Below, one piece after another: positions 48,664 to 57,159 of a DNA stretch of 64,000 bases. Every line of letters begins with the position of its first letter. Position 1 is the stretch's first letter. A model generated the notes under the pieces. That model did not search any database and had not been told where the DNA came from. It worked only from the letters and a program-made list of their open reading frames with translations. The stretch is from positions 62,001 to 126,000 of the forward strand of contig NZ_CP035934.2 of NCBI RefSeq assembly GCF_003024525.3, read 5' to 3'. The DNA comes from Acinetobacter cumulans (GTDB lineage Bacteria > Pseudomonadota > Gammaproteobacteria > Pseudomonadales > Moraxellaceae). The position numbers were made by a program, and so were the translations under genes.

Positions 48664-50016
48664 GTGAAATTAATTGATTTTAAGATTTTAATAACATTAT
48701 CTATTTTATTCTTCTTTCAGTCTTTATTTTTTATATTATTTTATTACTATGATGTTGGTTTTTTATGGCTTCCTCCATTTTTATATTTAATTTCTGGTGC
48801 TTTATATATATTTATCAGGGGTAATATTAAGGATCCAACAGGAATTTTATTAATTGGTTCAGGGTTATATGTTTTTTTACCAACAATAGATGGTGATTTT
48901 GAAAGCTACTTGAGATGGGGGTTTAAGTTTTCAGATGCTTATTATGTTAGTAATATTTCTGCATTGAGTCTTCTTGCAGGCACATTAATTTTTCTTTTTA
49001 TGAAACCTAGAGTTTTAATTTCTAACATATTTTTTGTTGATAAGTTTTTAATAAATAAAATCATGTATGTGGGAGCTATTTTATCTATTTTTCTTTCCGT
49101 AATCCTTGTAGTGAAAAATGGTTTTTTATTTCTACAAAGTGCTAATTATTTAGCTGGATTTGAAAGCAGAGGTCAAGCTGGTATGGGTTTTCTTATGTTA
49201 GCTTTACCATTAGCAATGATTTCAGCAACAATTTATTTTCTTAGGGAAGATAATGCTAAAAATAAATTTGAATGTATATTGGTTTTATTGCCATATATAT
49301 TAATATTTATGGCAACGGCACAAAGACGATATTTCATAATACCTTTTATGATTTTTATCGCATGTAAGCTAAAAATAACAATAAAGGGGGGGGCTATTGC
49401 TTTAATATCAACATTGATAGTTTATTATATATTTTTATATCTAGGTTATTTGCGAATTAATGAGATAGATTTAAATATTAATGATATTGTTAGTAATTTT
49501 GATGATTTTAATAAAGTATTTCCTGATTTAATCGCTGGTGAAACTTTATTGTTGTATGCGACACAAGGTGCATCTAAAACAAAAATTATAGAATCTTTGC
49601 CGTTGTTTGGAGATTATTTTTTAGCTCCGCTAATGTCATTTCCTAATTTTTTATTTGGAACATTGTTTACTCCATTAAATACAAAATTCTCTGAATATGT
49701 TACCCCTTTAATTGCTGCTCAAGGTGGAGGTTGGGGGTTTGCTTACTCTGCTGAAGGTTATATTTCTGGAGGTGAGTTTGGTGTGATACTATCATCACTA
49801 TTAGTATGTTTTATTTTTAGATTAATTTGGATTTATTCTTATTTTGAAAATAAAAAAATTACTTTGATGAAAATATTTTGTATATGTTCTTTATTCACAG
49901 CTCTATTTTTTTATAGAAATGCTTTTGCTTATCTGTTTAAGGACTTACTTTATGTTGCTGCGAGTTTAATTTTTTTGGTTATTATCTGTAAGGTTTATTT
50001 TAAAAGTATAAGATGA
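48664..50016 (+). CDS. wzy: Wzy: repeat-unit polymerase (module B)
   Basis: 450 aa from GTG 48664 (GGGTGA upstream); an earlier TTG at 48649 is less likely. About 11 hydrophobic helices, a large periplasmic loop (NDIVSNFDDFNKVFPDLIAG...), and late SAEGYISGGEFGVILSSLL, the O-antigen polymerase-type ending. It is the only polymerase candidate in the locus. It is markedly AT-rich, except for a G8 tract at 49386-49393 spanning codons for Lys-Gly-Gly-Ala. Stop overlaps the next start (ATGA). Confidence 0.85.
   Translation: MKLIDFKILITLSILFFFQSLFFILFYYYDVGFLWLPPFLYLISGALYIFIRGNIKDPTGILLIGSGLYVFLPTIDGDFESYLRWGFKFSDAYYVSNISALSLLAGTLIFLFMKPRVLISNIFFVDKFLINKIMYVGAILSIFLSVILVVKNGFLFLQSANYLAGFESRGQAGMGFLMLALPLAMISATIYFLREDNAKNKFECILVLLPYILIFMATAQRRYFIIPFMIFIACKLKITIKGGAIALISTLIVYYIFLYLGYLRINEIDLNINDIVSNFDDFNKVFPDLIAGETLLLYATQGASKTKIIESLPLFGDYFLAPLMSFPNFLFGTLFTPLNTKFSEYVTPLIAAQGGGWGFAYSAEGYISGGEFGVILSSLLVCFIFRLIWIYSYFENKKITLMKIFCICSLFTALFFYRNAFAYLFKDLLYVAASLIFLVIICKVYFKSIR
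49386..49393 (+). repeat. G8 homopolymer in wzy
   Basis: Eight consecutive G inside an otherwise AT-rich membrane-protein gene, at about codon 242. Such tracts can slip during replication and switch the frame. Confidence 0.85.
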
Positions 50017-51296
50017 TTAATTCTTTAAATAAAAATATTTTAGCACAAGGTTATAGTCAAATTGTAACATTAGCTGTACAAATAGCGACAGTACCCTTTT
50101 TAATTCACTTTTGGGGACTAGAATTATTTGGTGTGTGGGTTATTTTAACTGCAATACCTACATATTTAGCATTGTCAGATTTTGGTTTTACTTTTATTGC
50201 AAAAAACAATATGTCTATGTTTGTTTCGGCTGGAAATAGACAACAAGCATTAGTGACATTTCAAAGTATCTTTATATTGCTGATTGGAATCTGTTTAGTA
50301 TTAGGTACAATTTTATATTTATGTGTAATTTATATTCCATTTGATCGGATTTTAAATATAGGCGAATTTTCTGTTGAATCGGTAAGATCAGTGTTACTGC
50401 TTCAATTTTTTGCAGTTTTAATTTATCAATTTTTTCTCCTTAACTGTGCAGGATTACGTTGTGAGGGATTTGCTGTAGCTGAAACATTCCTAGCTGCGAC
50501 GGGACGGCTTTTAGAAGCTATCAGTATTGTCGTTATTGCATCTCTAGGCTTTGGGCTTATAGAAGCATCTATTGGTATTTTGGCTGTAAGAGTTTTATTT
50601 TTGGGTTTAAGTTACTTAATTATTAGAATAAAAATTTCTTGGTTAAATTTTAATTGTCGTTATGTACAGAAAGATAGAATTAAAGAGTTAGCAGGCCCTT
50701 CGCTTTCATATATGCTTGTGCCAATGACAAATGCACTTATGATCCAATCACCTATTATGGTCTTAGGTGCTTTTTCTACACCAGCTATCGTGGCTATGTT
50801 TAGTGTTTCAAGAACGGTAGCAAGATTAGGTATGTCTGGAGCTAATATGCTGTCATATGCTTTTACGCCAGAATATAGTTATGCTTGGGGTGAAAAAAAC
50901 TTCTTTAGATTTAAAAAAGCATTAAATTATCATTTTAAGCTTTTAGCTTTAGGCATGATTGTCTATCTGATTATTTCTTTGTTTTTTATCACGGATATTG
51001 TAGAGATGCTGTCCAAAGAAAATATTAAGGCAGATCTTGTATTATGTCTTTTATTATCATTGGCAGTGATTATTGAAATGTTATGGACTACATTTTTCAC
51101 ACCATTGGTGGCTGTCAATCGGCATAAAAAGTTACCTATCGTTGTATTTCTAATTAGTTTAGTGTTTATTATTTTATCATATATATTTCATTCAATAATA
51201 GAAATAGCTTCTCTTATATGTGTAGCTAATTTTCTGATTTTAATATGTGTTGCAAAAGAGTTTAAAAATCATCCAGTTTTCTATCGAGAGATATAA
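50013..51296 (+). CDS. wzx: Wzx flippase (module B)
   Basis: A 427-aa polytopic membrane protein of the polysaccharide flippase superfamily: VTLAVQIATVPFLIHFWGLELFGVWVILTAIPTYLALSDFGFTFIAKNNMSM is a typical start, with about 12 helices. It is not closely similar to the module A Wzx. Starts on an ATGA overlap with wzy and ends on a TAATG overlap with the next transferase. Confidence 0.9.
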   Translation: MINSLNKNILAQGYSQIVTLAVQIATVPFLIHFWGLELFGVWVILTAIPTYLALSDFGFTFIAKNNMSMFVSAGNRQQALVTFQSIFILLIGICLVLGTILYLCVIYIPFDRILNIGEFSVESVRSVLLLQFFAVLIYQFFLLNCAGLRCEGFAVAETFLAATGRLLEAISIVVIASLGFGLIEASIGILAVRVLFLGLSYLIIRIKISWLNFNCRYVQKDRIKELAGPSLSYMLVPMTNALMIQSPIMVLGAFSTPAIVAMFSVSRTVARLGMSGANMLSYAFTPEYSYAWGEKNFFRFKKALNYHFKLLALGMIVYLIISLFFITDIVEMLSKENIKADLVLCLLLSLAVIIEMLWTTFFTPLVAVNRHKKLPIVVFLISLVFIILSYIFHSIIEIASLICVANFLILICVAKEFKNHPVFYREI

Positions 51297-52381
51297 TGAA
51301 GAATGTCCTATTCGTAGCTTTGGATGCCTATTCTAAGGTTGGCGGAATTCAGCAATTTAATAAGCGAGTAATTTCTGGACTCTTGAACATCAAAGATGTA
51401 GGGAGTATTTCAGTTATCTTAAAGGATGATAAAAATTCCGATTTGCCAGAGAATCATATTAAATTTAAAACTACCGAGGGGTCAAAATTTAAATTAATGT
51501 CAGAAGTGATTCGAAAGATTGGATCACAAGATATACTTTTAATTGGGCATGTTAATTTATTGCCTGTTGCATTTGTCGCTAAGATTTTAAAACCAAGTAT
51601 AAAAACGATTCTTTTTGTACATGGAATTGATGTTTGGGGTGTTAATTCAAGAAAGATAAAAACACTAGATCGTTACTATATTAAATTTGTGGATCAAATA
51701 GCATCGGTATCAGATTTTACAGCGCAAAAAATGAGTCAATCATTTTCAGTATCAAAAGAAAAGTTTACAATTTTCCCTAATGCTGTGGATCCATTAGGGG
51801 GAATTGATCTTAGTCATGGTCTGATAAATAAGTCCCCGTTATTATTAACAGTTGCTAGGCTTTCTGAAAATGAACGAGGGAAGCATCATGATAGCGTACT
51901 TAGAGCTTTGCCAAAAATTATTCAAGCCATTCCGGATGTGAAATATCGAATTATTGGTGATGGTGTACTTGTAACAGAGCTGAAAGAACTTGCTGAAACA
52001 TTAGGTGTTTCACAAGCTGTAGAATTTAAAGGCAGGGTTTCAGATGAGGATTTGGCAAAATCTTATGAAGAATCATCTATCTTTGTGATGCCTTCAGAAA
52101 AAGAGGGTTTTGGCATCGTATTTTTGGAAGCATGGCTCCGAAAAGTCCCTGTTATTTGTGGCACAGAAGATGCTTCGCATGAGGTTGTTAGTCATGGTGT
52201 AGATGGTTTTGCTATTCACCATGATGATATTGATTCCCTCTCGGAAAAAATTATATTCCTTCTAGAAAATAAAAATTCCGCTATTAATATGGGTAAGGCG
52301 GGATATCAGAAGGTCTTAGAGAATTATTTAATGAATAATTTTGTAGAACGATTAAATAGTCTTTTGATGGGGAAATATTAA
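51296..52381 (+). CDS. GT4-family glycosyltransferase (module B, 1)
   Basis: 361 aa: YSKVGGIQQFNKRVISGL, FVHGIDVWG, PLLLTVARLSENERGKHHDSVLRALPKI, IIGDGVLVTELKELAE, MPSEKEGFGIVFLEAWLRKVPVICGTEDASHEVV. GT-B fold with a donor E-x7-E site. Donor and acceptor unknown. Overlaps its neighbours by one base at each end. Confidence 0.92.
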   Translation: MKNVLFVALDAYSKVGGIQQFNKRVISGLLNIKDVGSISVILKDDKNSDLPENHIKFKTTEGSKFKLMSEVIRKIGSQDILLIGHVNLLPVAFVAKILKPSIKTILFVHGIDVWGVNSRKIKTLDRYYIKFVDQIASVSDFTAQKMSQSFSVSKEKFTIFPNAVDPLGGIDLSHGLINKSPLLLTVARLSENERGKHHDSVLRALPKIIQAIPDVKYRIIGDGVLVTELKELAETLGVSQAVEFKGRVSDEDLAKSYEESSIFVMPSEKEGFGIVFLEAWLRKVPVICGTEDASHEVVSHGVDGFAIHHDDIDSLSEKIIFLLENKNSAINMGKAGYQKVLENYLMNNFVERLNSLLMGKY

Positions 52382-53580
52382 TGTATGATCGTAATGGATT
52401 ATCTTGGCCCTCTCTGAAAGTTTTACATATTATTATTACTGCAAATAAAGAATATGGAGGTCCTATTGAAGGTCTTACTCAGTCAATTAAATTTCGTCAG
52501 CAGCATAATCAATATATAGAAGTATTAACATTAGATGATCCTAGTGCTGAATATGTTGTAGATTTTCCTTGTAAAGTGAATGCTGTTGGCCCAGTCCATC
52601 CTAAATTCGGTTATACAGGGAAGCTAAAAAACTGGATTAAACAAAATGGCAAGCACTTTGATGTAGCAGTGATACACGGACTTTGGAATCCAAGTTCTAT
52701 TGAAGGTGGACAGGGTTGTCAAGCGATTGGTTTACCTTATGTAGTTTTTACACATGGGATGTTAGACCCTTGGTTTAAGAAAGCTTACCCCTTTAAGCAT
52801 TTTATTAAACAGTTATATTGGATTTATCAAGGTCAAGTTTTACAAAATGCCTACAAAGTTCTTTTTACAAGTAGTGAGGAAGAACGATTGGCACAGGGTG
52901 TATTTTGGGGATATAAATATAATTCGAAAGTAGTAGCTTATGCTGCTGCAGATGCAATTCCTAATTCAGATGAAGGTGAAAAGAAATTCAAGGAATTAGT
53001 ACCTGAAATTAATGGAAAGCCATATTTGCTGTATCTGAGTCGTATTCATGAAAAAAAAGGATGTGATCTTTTAATAGAGGCATTTGAATCAATCATAAAG
53101 CGGCCTGATTTACAGCTGGTTATGGCTGGTCCATGCCATGATAATTATATTATTTATCTTAAAAATCTTGTGGAAAAATTAGGTATACAAGAACGTGTAC
53201 ATTGGCCAGGAATGCTGAAAGGTGACTTGAAAGCAGCTGCCTTTAGCACTGCTGAAGCATTTGTGCTGACCTCCCATCAAGAAAATTTTGGTATTGCTGT
53301 TGCAGAGGCACTTGCCTATGGAAAACCGGTATTGATTTCCGATCAAATTAATATTTTTAGAGAAATTCAAGCAGGTGATGCGGGTATTGTAGGCGCTGAT
53401 ACTTTAGAGGGAGCAATACAAATTTTGCAACAATGGGAAAATTTAGAGATTCATCAAAAAATTGAGATGGGGTATTGTGCAAGAGAGGTTTATGAGAAAA
53501 ACTTTACAGTTTCATCTGCAGCAAAAGATTTAACCCAAAATTTGTTGAATGCCATCAATTCAAATCAAATAAAAAAGTAA
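52381..53580 (+). CDS. GT4-family glycosyltransferase (module B, 2)
   Basis: 399 aa: KEYGGPIEGLTQSIKFRQQ, FTHGMLDPWFKKAYPFKHFIKQLYW, YLLYLSRIHEKKGCDLLIEAFESI, LTSHQENFGIAVAEALAYGKPVLISDQIN. GT-B fold; the HGMLDPW motif is common to a set of capsule and colanic-type transferases. TAATG overlap with the previous gene. Confidence 0.92.
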   Translation: MYDRNGLSWPSLKVLHIIITANKEYGGPIEGLTQSIKFRQQHNQYIEVLTLDDPSAEYVVDFPCKVNAVGPVHPKFGYTGKLKNWIKQNGKHFDVAVIHGLWNPSSIEGGQGCQAIGLPYVVFTHGMLDPWFKKAYPFKHFIKQLYWIYQGQVLQNAYKVLFTSSEEERLAQGVFWGYKYNSKVVAYAAADAIPNSDEGEKKFKELVPEINGKPYLLYLSRIHEKKGCDLLIEAFESIIKRPDLQLVMAGPCHDNYIIYLKNLVEKLGIQERVHWPGMLKGDLKAAAFSTAEAFVLTSHQENFGIAVAEALAYGKPVLISDQINIFREIQAGDAGIVGADTLEGAIQILQQWENLEIHQKIEMGYCAREVYEKNFTVSSAAKDLTQNLLNAINSNQIKK

Positions 53581-53611
53581 ATTGTATTTGAGATATGAAG
53601 GAACTTTTCTT

Positions 53612-54163
53612 TTGAAATATCAAGATCTATCTAAATTTATAATGCCACCGAATTTTCGCAAAGCATCGGCATTTAAGGTACAGCTTTGGTGGTGTGTACA
53701 AGCATCTTTATTTAAGTGGTCACCTCAATTTTTATATGGGTTTCGCGCTTTTTTATTACGTTTATTTGGCGCAAAAGTGGGGAAATCCGTGGTGATTAGA
53801 CCTTCAGTTACCGTAACTTATCCTTGGAATGTTTGTATTGGGGATTATGCTTGGATTGGCGATGACGTGGTTCTCTATAGTCTCGGTGAAATTAAGATAG
53901 GTGACCATGCTGTGGTGTCACAGCGCAGTTATTTATGTACAGGTGATCATGATCACACTCAAATCGACTTTCCTATTCGTGGTCATCAAATTATTGTTGA
54001 AAATGAAGCTTGGGTAGCAACAGATGTATATATAGCCCCTAATGTGACTATTGGTCGTGGCGCTGTGATAGGTGCACGAAGTTCTGTTTTTAAAGATATG
54101 CCAGAAGGATATATTTGCCTAGGTTCACCTTGTAAGCCAATTAAGCCTAGAGAAATGCAATGA
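53612..54163 (+). CDS. wcaF: WcaF-type colanic-acid acetyltransferase
   Basis: 183 aa from TTG 53612, selected because GAAGGAAC lies about 8 nt upstream and the product then starts like WcaF (KYQDLSKF); the TTG at 53582 is an alternative. Strong resemblance to WcaF along its length: FKVQLWWCVQASLFKWSPQFLY, RAFLLRLFGAKVGKSVVIRP, YPWNVCIGDYAWIGDDVVLY, SYLCTGDHDHTQ (catalytic His), VGARSSVFK-like ending. Probably O-acetylates the fucose or other sugar of the module B repeat. Overlaps wcaI by 4 nt. Confidence 0.9.
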   Translation: MKYQDLSKFIMPPNFRKASAFKVQLWWCVQASLFKWSPQFLYGFRAFLLRLFGAKVGKSVVIRPSVTVTYPWNVCIGDYAWIGDDVVLYSLGEIKIGDHAVVSQRSYLCTGDHDHTQIDFPIRGHQIIVENEAWVATDVYIAPNVTIGRGAVIGARSSVFKDMPEGYICLGSPCKPIKPREMQ

Positions 54164-55392
54164 AAATATTATTCTATGGAATTAACTTTGCTCCTGAGCT
54201 TACAGGTATTGGTAAATATACAGGTGAAATGGCACAGTGGTTTGCCGAACAAGGTCATGAAGTTCGTGTAATTACTGCTCCGCCCTATTATCCAGCATGG
54301 AAAGTATCTGAAGGCTATCAAAATGCCTATGCCACGGAGCAATGGAATGGCGTGACTGTTTATCGTACTCCTCTTTGGGTACCTGCACAGCCGAGTGGTG
54401 TAAAGCGTTTAGTTCATCTTGCTTCCTTTGCCTTAAGTAGCCTGCCAACCTTGTTTAAGCAATGGTCATGGAAACCGGATGTTGTTTGGACTGTAGAACC
54501 GGCGTTAATGTGCGCGCCAGCTACAGTCGCTTTTGCAAAAATAAATGGTGCAAAATCTTGGTTACATGTGCAAGACTATGAGGTAAATGCAGCCTTTGAT
54601 ATGGGATTAATCAAAGCTAAATGGCTTCGAGGTTTTGTGGAAGCATGTGAACGTTGGTTAATGCGTTGTTTTGACCGTGTATCAAGCATATCTGGACAGA
54701 TGCTAAAACTTGCACGTTCAAAAGATATAGATGAGCAAAATATTATTTCTTTCCCAAATTGGGTGGATATCTCAGCTATTCAGCCTTTAAAAGGCGTTAG
54801 CCCATATCGGAAAGAATTGCGGATTAGTGAAGATAAAATTGTTGCCCTTTATTCAGGTAATATGGGGGGTAAACAAGGCCTGGAAATTTTAGCTGAAGCT
54901 GCGAAAATTATTTCAGATGAAAAAAACGATAATATTCAGTTTGTGTTCTGTGGTAATGGTGCAGGGCGTGCAGATCTAGAGCAGGCATGTACAGGTTTAA
55001 GCAATGTCATATTTATAGACTTGCAGCCTTTAGAGCGTTTGAGTGAATTGCTTGGTTTGGCCGATATTCACTTATTACCGCAACGCGCAGATGCTGCAGA
55101 TTTGGTTATGCCGTCAAAACTTACAGGTATGTTGGCAAGTGGCAAGAGCGTGATTGCAACAGCTACTTCTGATACTGAATTAGGTAGCGTGATTTTAAAT
55201 GATGCACAGTGTGGTTTGATTGTAGAACCCGAAAATGGTCAGGCATTGGCTCATGCACTTATTGAATTATCGCAAGATTCAGAGCAGCGTAGAATACTAG
55301 GTTGTAATGGCCGTCAATATGCAGAAAATTCACTATCAAAAGATAAGATATTAAAAAAATTCGAAACGGATTTATTAAATTTAATTTCTTAA
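54160..55392 (+). CDS. wcaI: WcaI-type colanic-acid glycosyltransferase
   Basis: 410 aa: FYGINFAPELTGIGKYTGEMAQWFAEQGHEVRVITAPPYYPAW, then VWTVEPALMCAPATVAFAK, HVQDYEVNAAFDMGL, NMGGKQGLEILAEAA, LLPQRADAADLVMPSKLTGMLASGKSVIATA. This is the WcaI/FcI-like GT4 subfamily, thought to add fucose. Last gene of its transcription unit. Confidence 0.92.
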   Translation: MKILFYGINFAPELTGIGKYTGEMAQWFAEQGHEVRVITAPPYYPAWKVSEGYQNAYATEQWNGVTVYRTPLWVPAQPSGVKRLVHLASFALSSLPTLFKQWSWKPDVVWTVEPALMCAPATVAFAKINGAKSWLHVQDYEVNAAFDMGLIKAKWLRGFVEACERWLMRCFDRVSSISGQMLKLARSKDIDEQNIISFPNWVDISAIQPLKGVSPYRKELRISEDKIVALYSGNMGGKQGLEILAEAAKIISDEKNDNIQFVFCGNGAGRADLEQACTGLSNVIFIDLQPLERLSELLGLADIHLLPQRADAADLVMPSKLTGMLASGKSVIATATSDTELGSVILNDAQCGLIVEPENGQALAHALIELSQDSEQRRILGCNGRQYAENSLSKDKILKKFETDLLNLIS

Positions 55393-55393
55393 T

Positions 55394-55424
55394 AAAAAAG
55401 AGTGGCTGATTAGCCACTCTTTTT
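55394..55424. terminator. Bidirectional terminator between wcaI and manC
   Basis: A-rich, GAGTGGCT, loop, AGCCACTC, T-rich; symmetric hairpin between convergent genes. Confidence 0.9.
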
Positions 55425-55431
55425 ATATTTT

Positions 55432-56859
55432 TTATACACGTCCGTATAAATCTTCAAAACGCACAATATCATCTTCACCCAAATATGAACCTGACTGAAC
55501 TTCAATCAGTTCTAGTGGTACTTTTCCGGGGTTTTCAAGCGCATGTGTTTCTCCGAGCGGAATATATACCGATTCATTCTCAGTGAGTAAGAAAGTTTCT
55601 TTACCTTTGTGAATGCGAGCTGTTCCACTGACCACAATCCAATGCTCTGCACGGTGGTGATGCATTTGTAAAGAAAGCTTTTGGCCAGGGTTCACTGTAA
55701 TGCATTTGACTTGGTGGCGTTGGCCATTATCAATGGAATCATAGCAACCCCAAGGGCGATATACTTTACGGTGAGTATCCACCTCGGTACGTTCATTTGA
55801 TTTTAATTTTTCTACAATCTTTTTAATGTCTTGGACTTTATTTTTATTTGCAACCAAAACAGCATCAGGTGTTTCAATCACAACAACATCATCTAATCCA
55901 AGGACGCTAACTAAGCGACTGTCAGCGTGAATTAAAGAATTGGATGTATTTACAGCGATGGTATCGCCACGGCAAACATTGCCATTTTGATCTTTGCTAC
56001 TAACTTCCCATACACTTTTCCAAGCGCCTACATCACTCCAGTTGGCTTTAAGAGGTACAACAACAACCTGATCAGATTTTTCCATTACGGCATAATCAAT
56101 AGAGTCATCAGGGGATTTTTTAAAACTTTCTTGATCTAAGCGTACAAAATCTAGATCATTTTTGCTGAGTTTGAATGATTCTTTAGCTTGATTTGCAATC
56201 GCCGAATTAAATTTCTGTAACTCTTGTAAGTAGACAGAAGCTTTAAACATAAACATGCCACTATTCCAAAGATACGAGCCTTGGTCTAAATATTGTTGGG
56301 CAGTTTGAGCATCTGGTTTTTCTACAAATTGATCAACTTTACATGCTTTTATTGCTTGGTCTGTAGAAATTGAGTCTGATGCTTTAATATAACCATAGCC
56401 GACTTCTGGTGAAGTAGGAACAATACCAAAAGTCACTAGTAGACCAGATTCAGCGGCTTCTAAGCCCACTTTAACAGCATCATTAAAAGCTTCTTGTTGC
56501 TGTATAACATGGTCTGCAGCAAGAATGAGCAAAACAGGATCATCTCCATAAGAGAGGGCAAGTTCTGCGGCGGCAGCAATAGCAGGCGCAGTGTTTCTAG
56601 CAACGGGTTCAAGTAAAATTTTTGCATTGAGTTTCTGTTGTCTTAGTTGTTCGGCAACAATAAATCGATGATTTTCATTGGTAACAATAATAGGGTTTTG
56701 AAAGTTATCAAGCGCATGACTTAATTTTGTAATTCTTTCTAAAGTAAGCTGAAATAATGTTTTTTCTTCAGTAATGGGTAAAAATTGTTTAGGATAGTTA
56801 GATCTTGAAAGTGGCCAAAGTCTCGTGCCAGAACCACCAGATAGAATCACAGGAATCAT
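55432..56859 (-). CDS. manC: Mannose-1-phosphate guanylyltransferase / mannose-6-phosphate isomerase
   Basis: A 475-aa bifunctional enzyme: N-terminal GTP-transferase with MIPVILSGGSGTRLWPLSRSNYPKQFLP, AADHVI, FVEKPD, WNSGMFMFKA; C-terminal cupin isomerase with RPWGCYDSI, QKLSLQMHHHRAEHWIVVSGTA (metal-binding His/Glu), YIPLGETHALENPG. Makes GDP-mannose for gmd and fcl. Unusual placement: it is inverted relative to the rest of module B and sits between wcaI and wcaJ. A separate phosphomannomutase gene is not seen; the pgm at the window's right end could supply that step. Confidence 0.96.
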   Translation of the reverse strand: MIPVILSGGSGTRLWPLSRSNYPKQFLPITEEKTLFQLTLERITKLSHALDNFQNPIIVTNENHRFIVAEQLRQQKLNAKILLEPVARNTAPAIAAAAELALSYGDDPVLLILAADHVIQQQEAFNDAVKVGLEAAESGLLVTFGIVPTSPEVGYGYIKASDSISTDQAIKACKVDQFVEKPDAQTAQQYLDQGSYLWNSGMFMFKASVYLQELQKFNSAIANQAKESFKLSKNDLDFVRLDQESFKKSPDDSIDYAVMEKSDQVVVVPLKANWSDVGAWKSVWEVSSKDQNGNVCRGDTIAVNTSNSLIHADSRLVSVLGLDDVVVIETPDAVLVANKNKVQDIKKIVEKLKSNERTEVDTHRKVYRPWGCYDSIDNGQRHQVKCITVNPGQKLSLQMHHHRAEHWIVVSGTARIHKGKETFLLTENESVYIPLGETHALENPGKVPLELIEVQSGSYLGEDDIVRFEDLYGRV

Positions 56860-57159
56860 ATTATGGGTCTCTCATAATTTTATTATTGCTTATCCTACAT
56901 GAATATATATATAAATCAAAATAAATACAGTATTTCGTTCGATATTCAATAATATAGTAAACAATGATGAAAGTAATTTTAGAGTTTAATTGTCAAAAAA
57001 TGATTGCATGTTTATAATGCTGAAGAAAATATTAATTAATTATTTTATTGATTTTTCAAGACTTGGGATGGACTTTCTAAATAAATCAAGAATCTATGCA
57101 AAGGGTTTCATTGATAAGAATGGCTGTTTATATAATAAATTAAGCGATATGGGGAAAAA
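56860..57159. promoter_or_regulatory. Divergent region between manC and wcaJ
   Basis: 300 bp of AT-rich DNA with presumed promoters for manC (minus) and wcaJ (plus). A short open frame from 56990 is judged spurious. No clear operator is seen. Confidence 0.4.
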
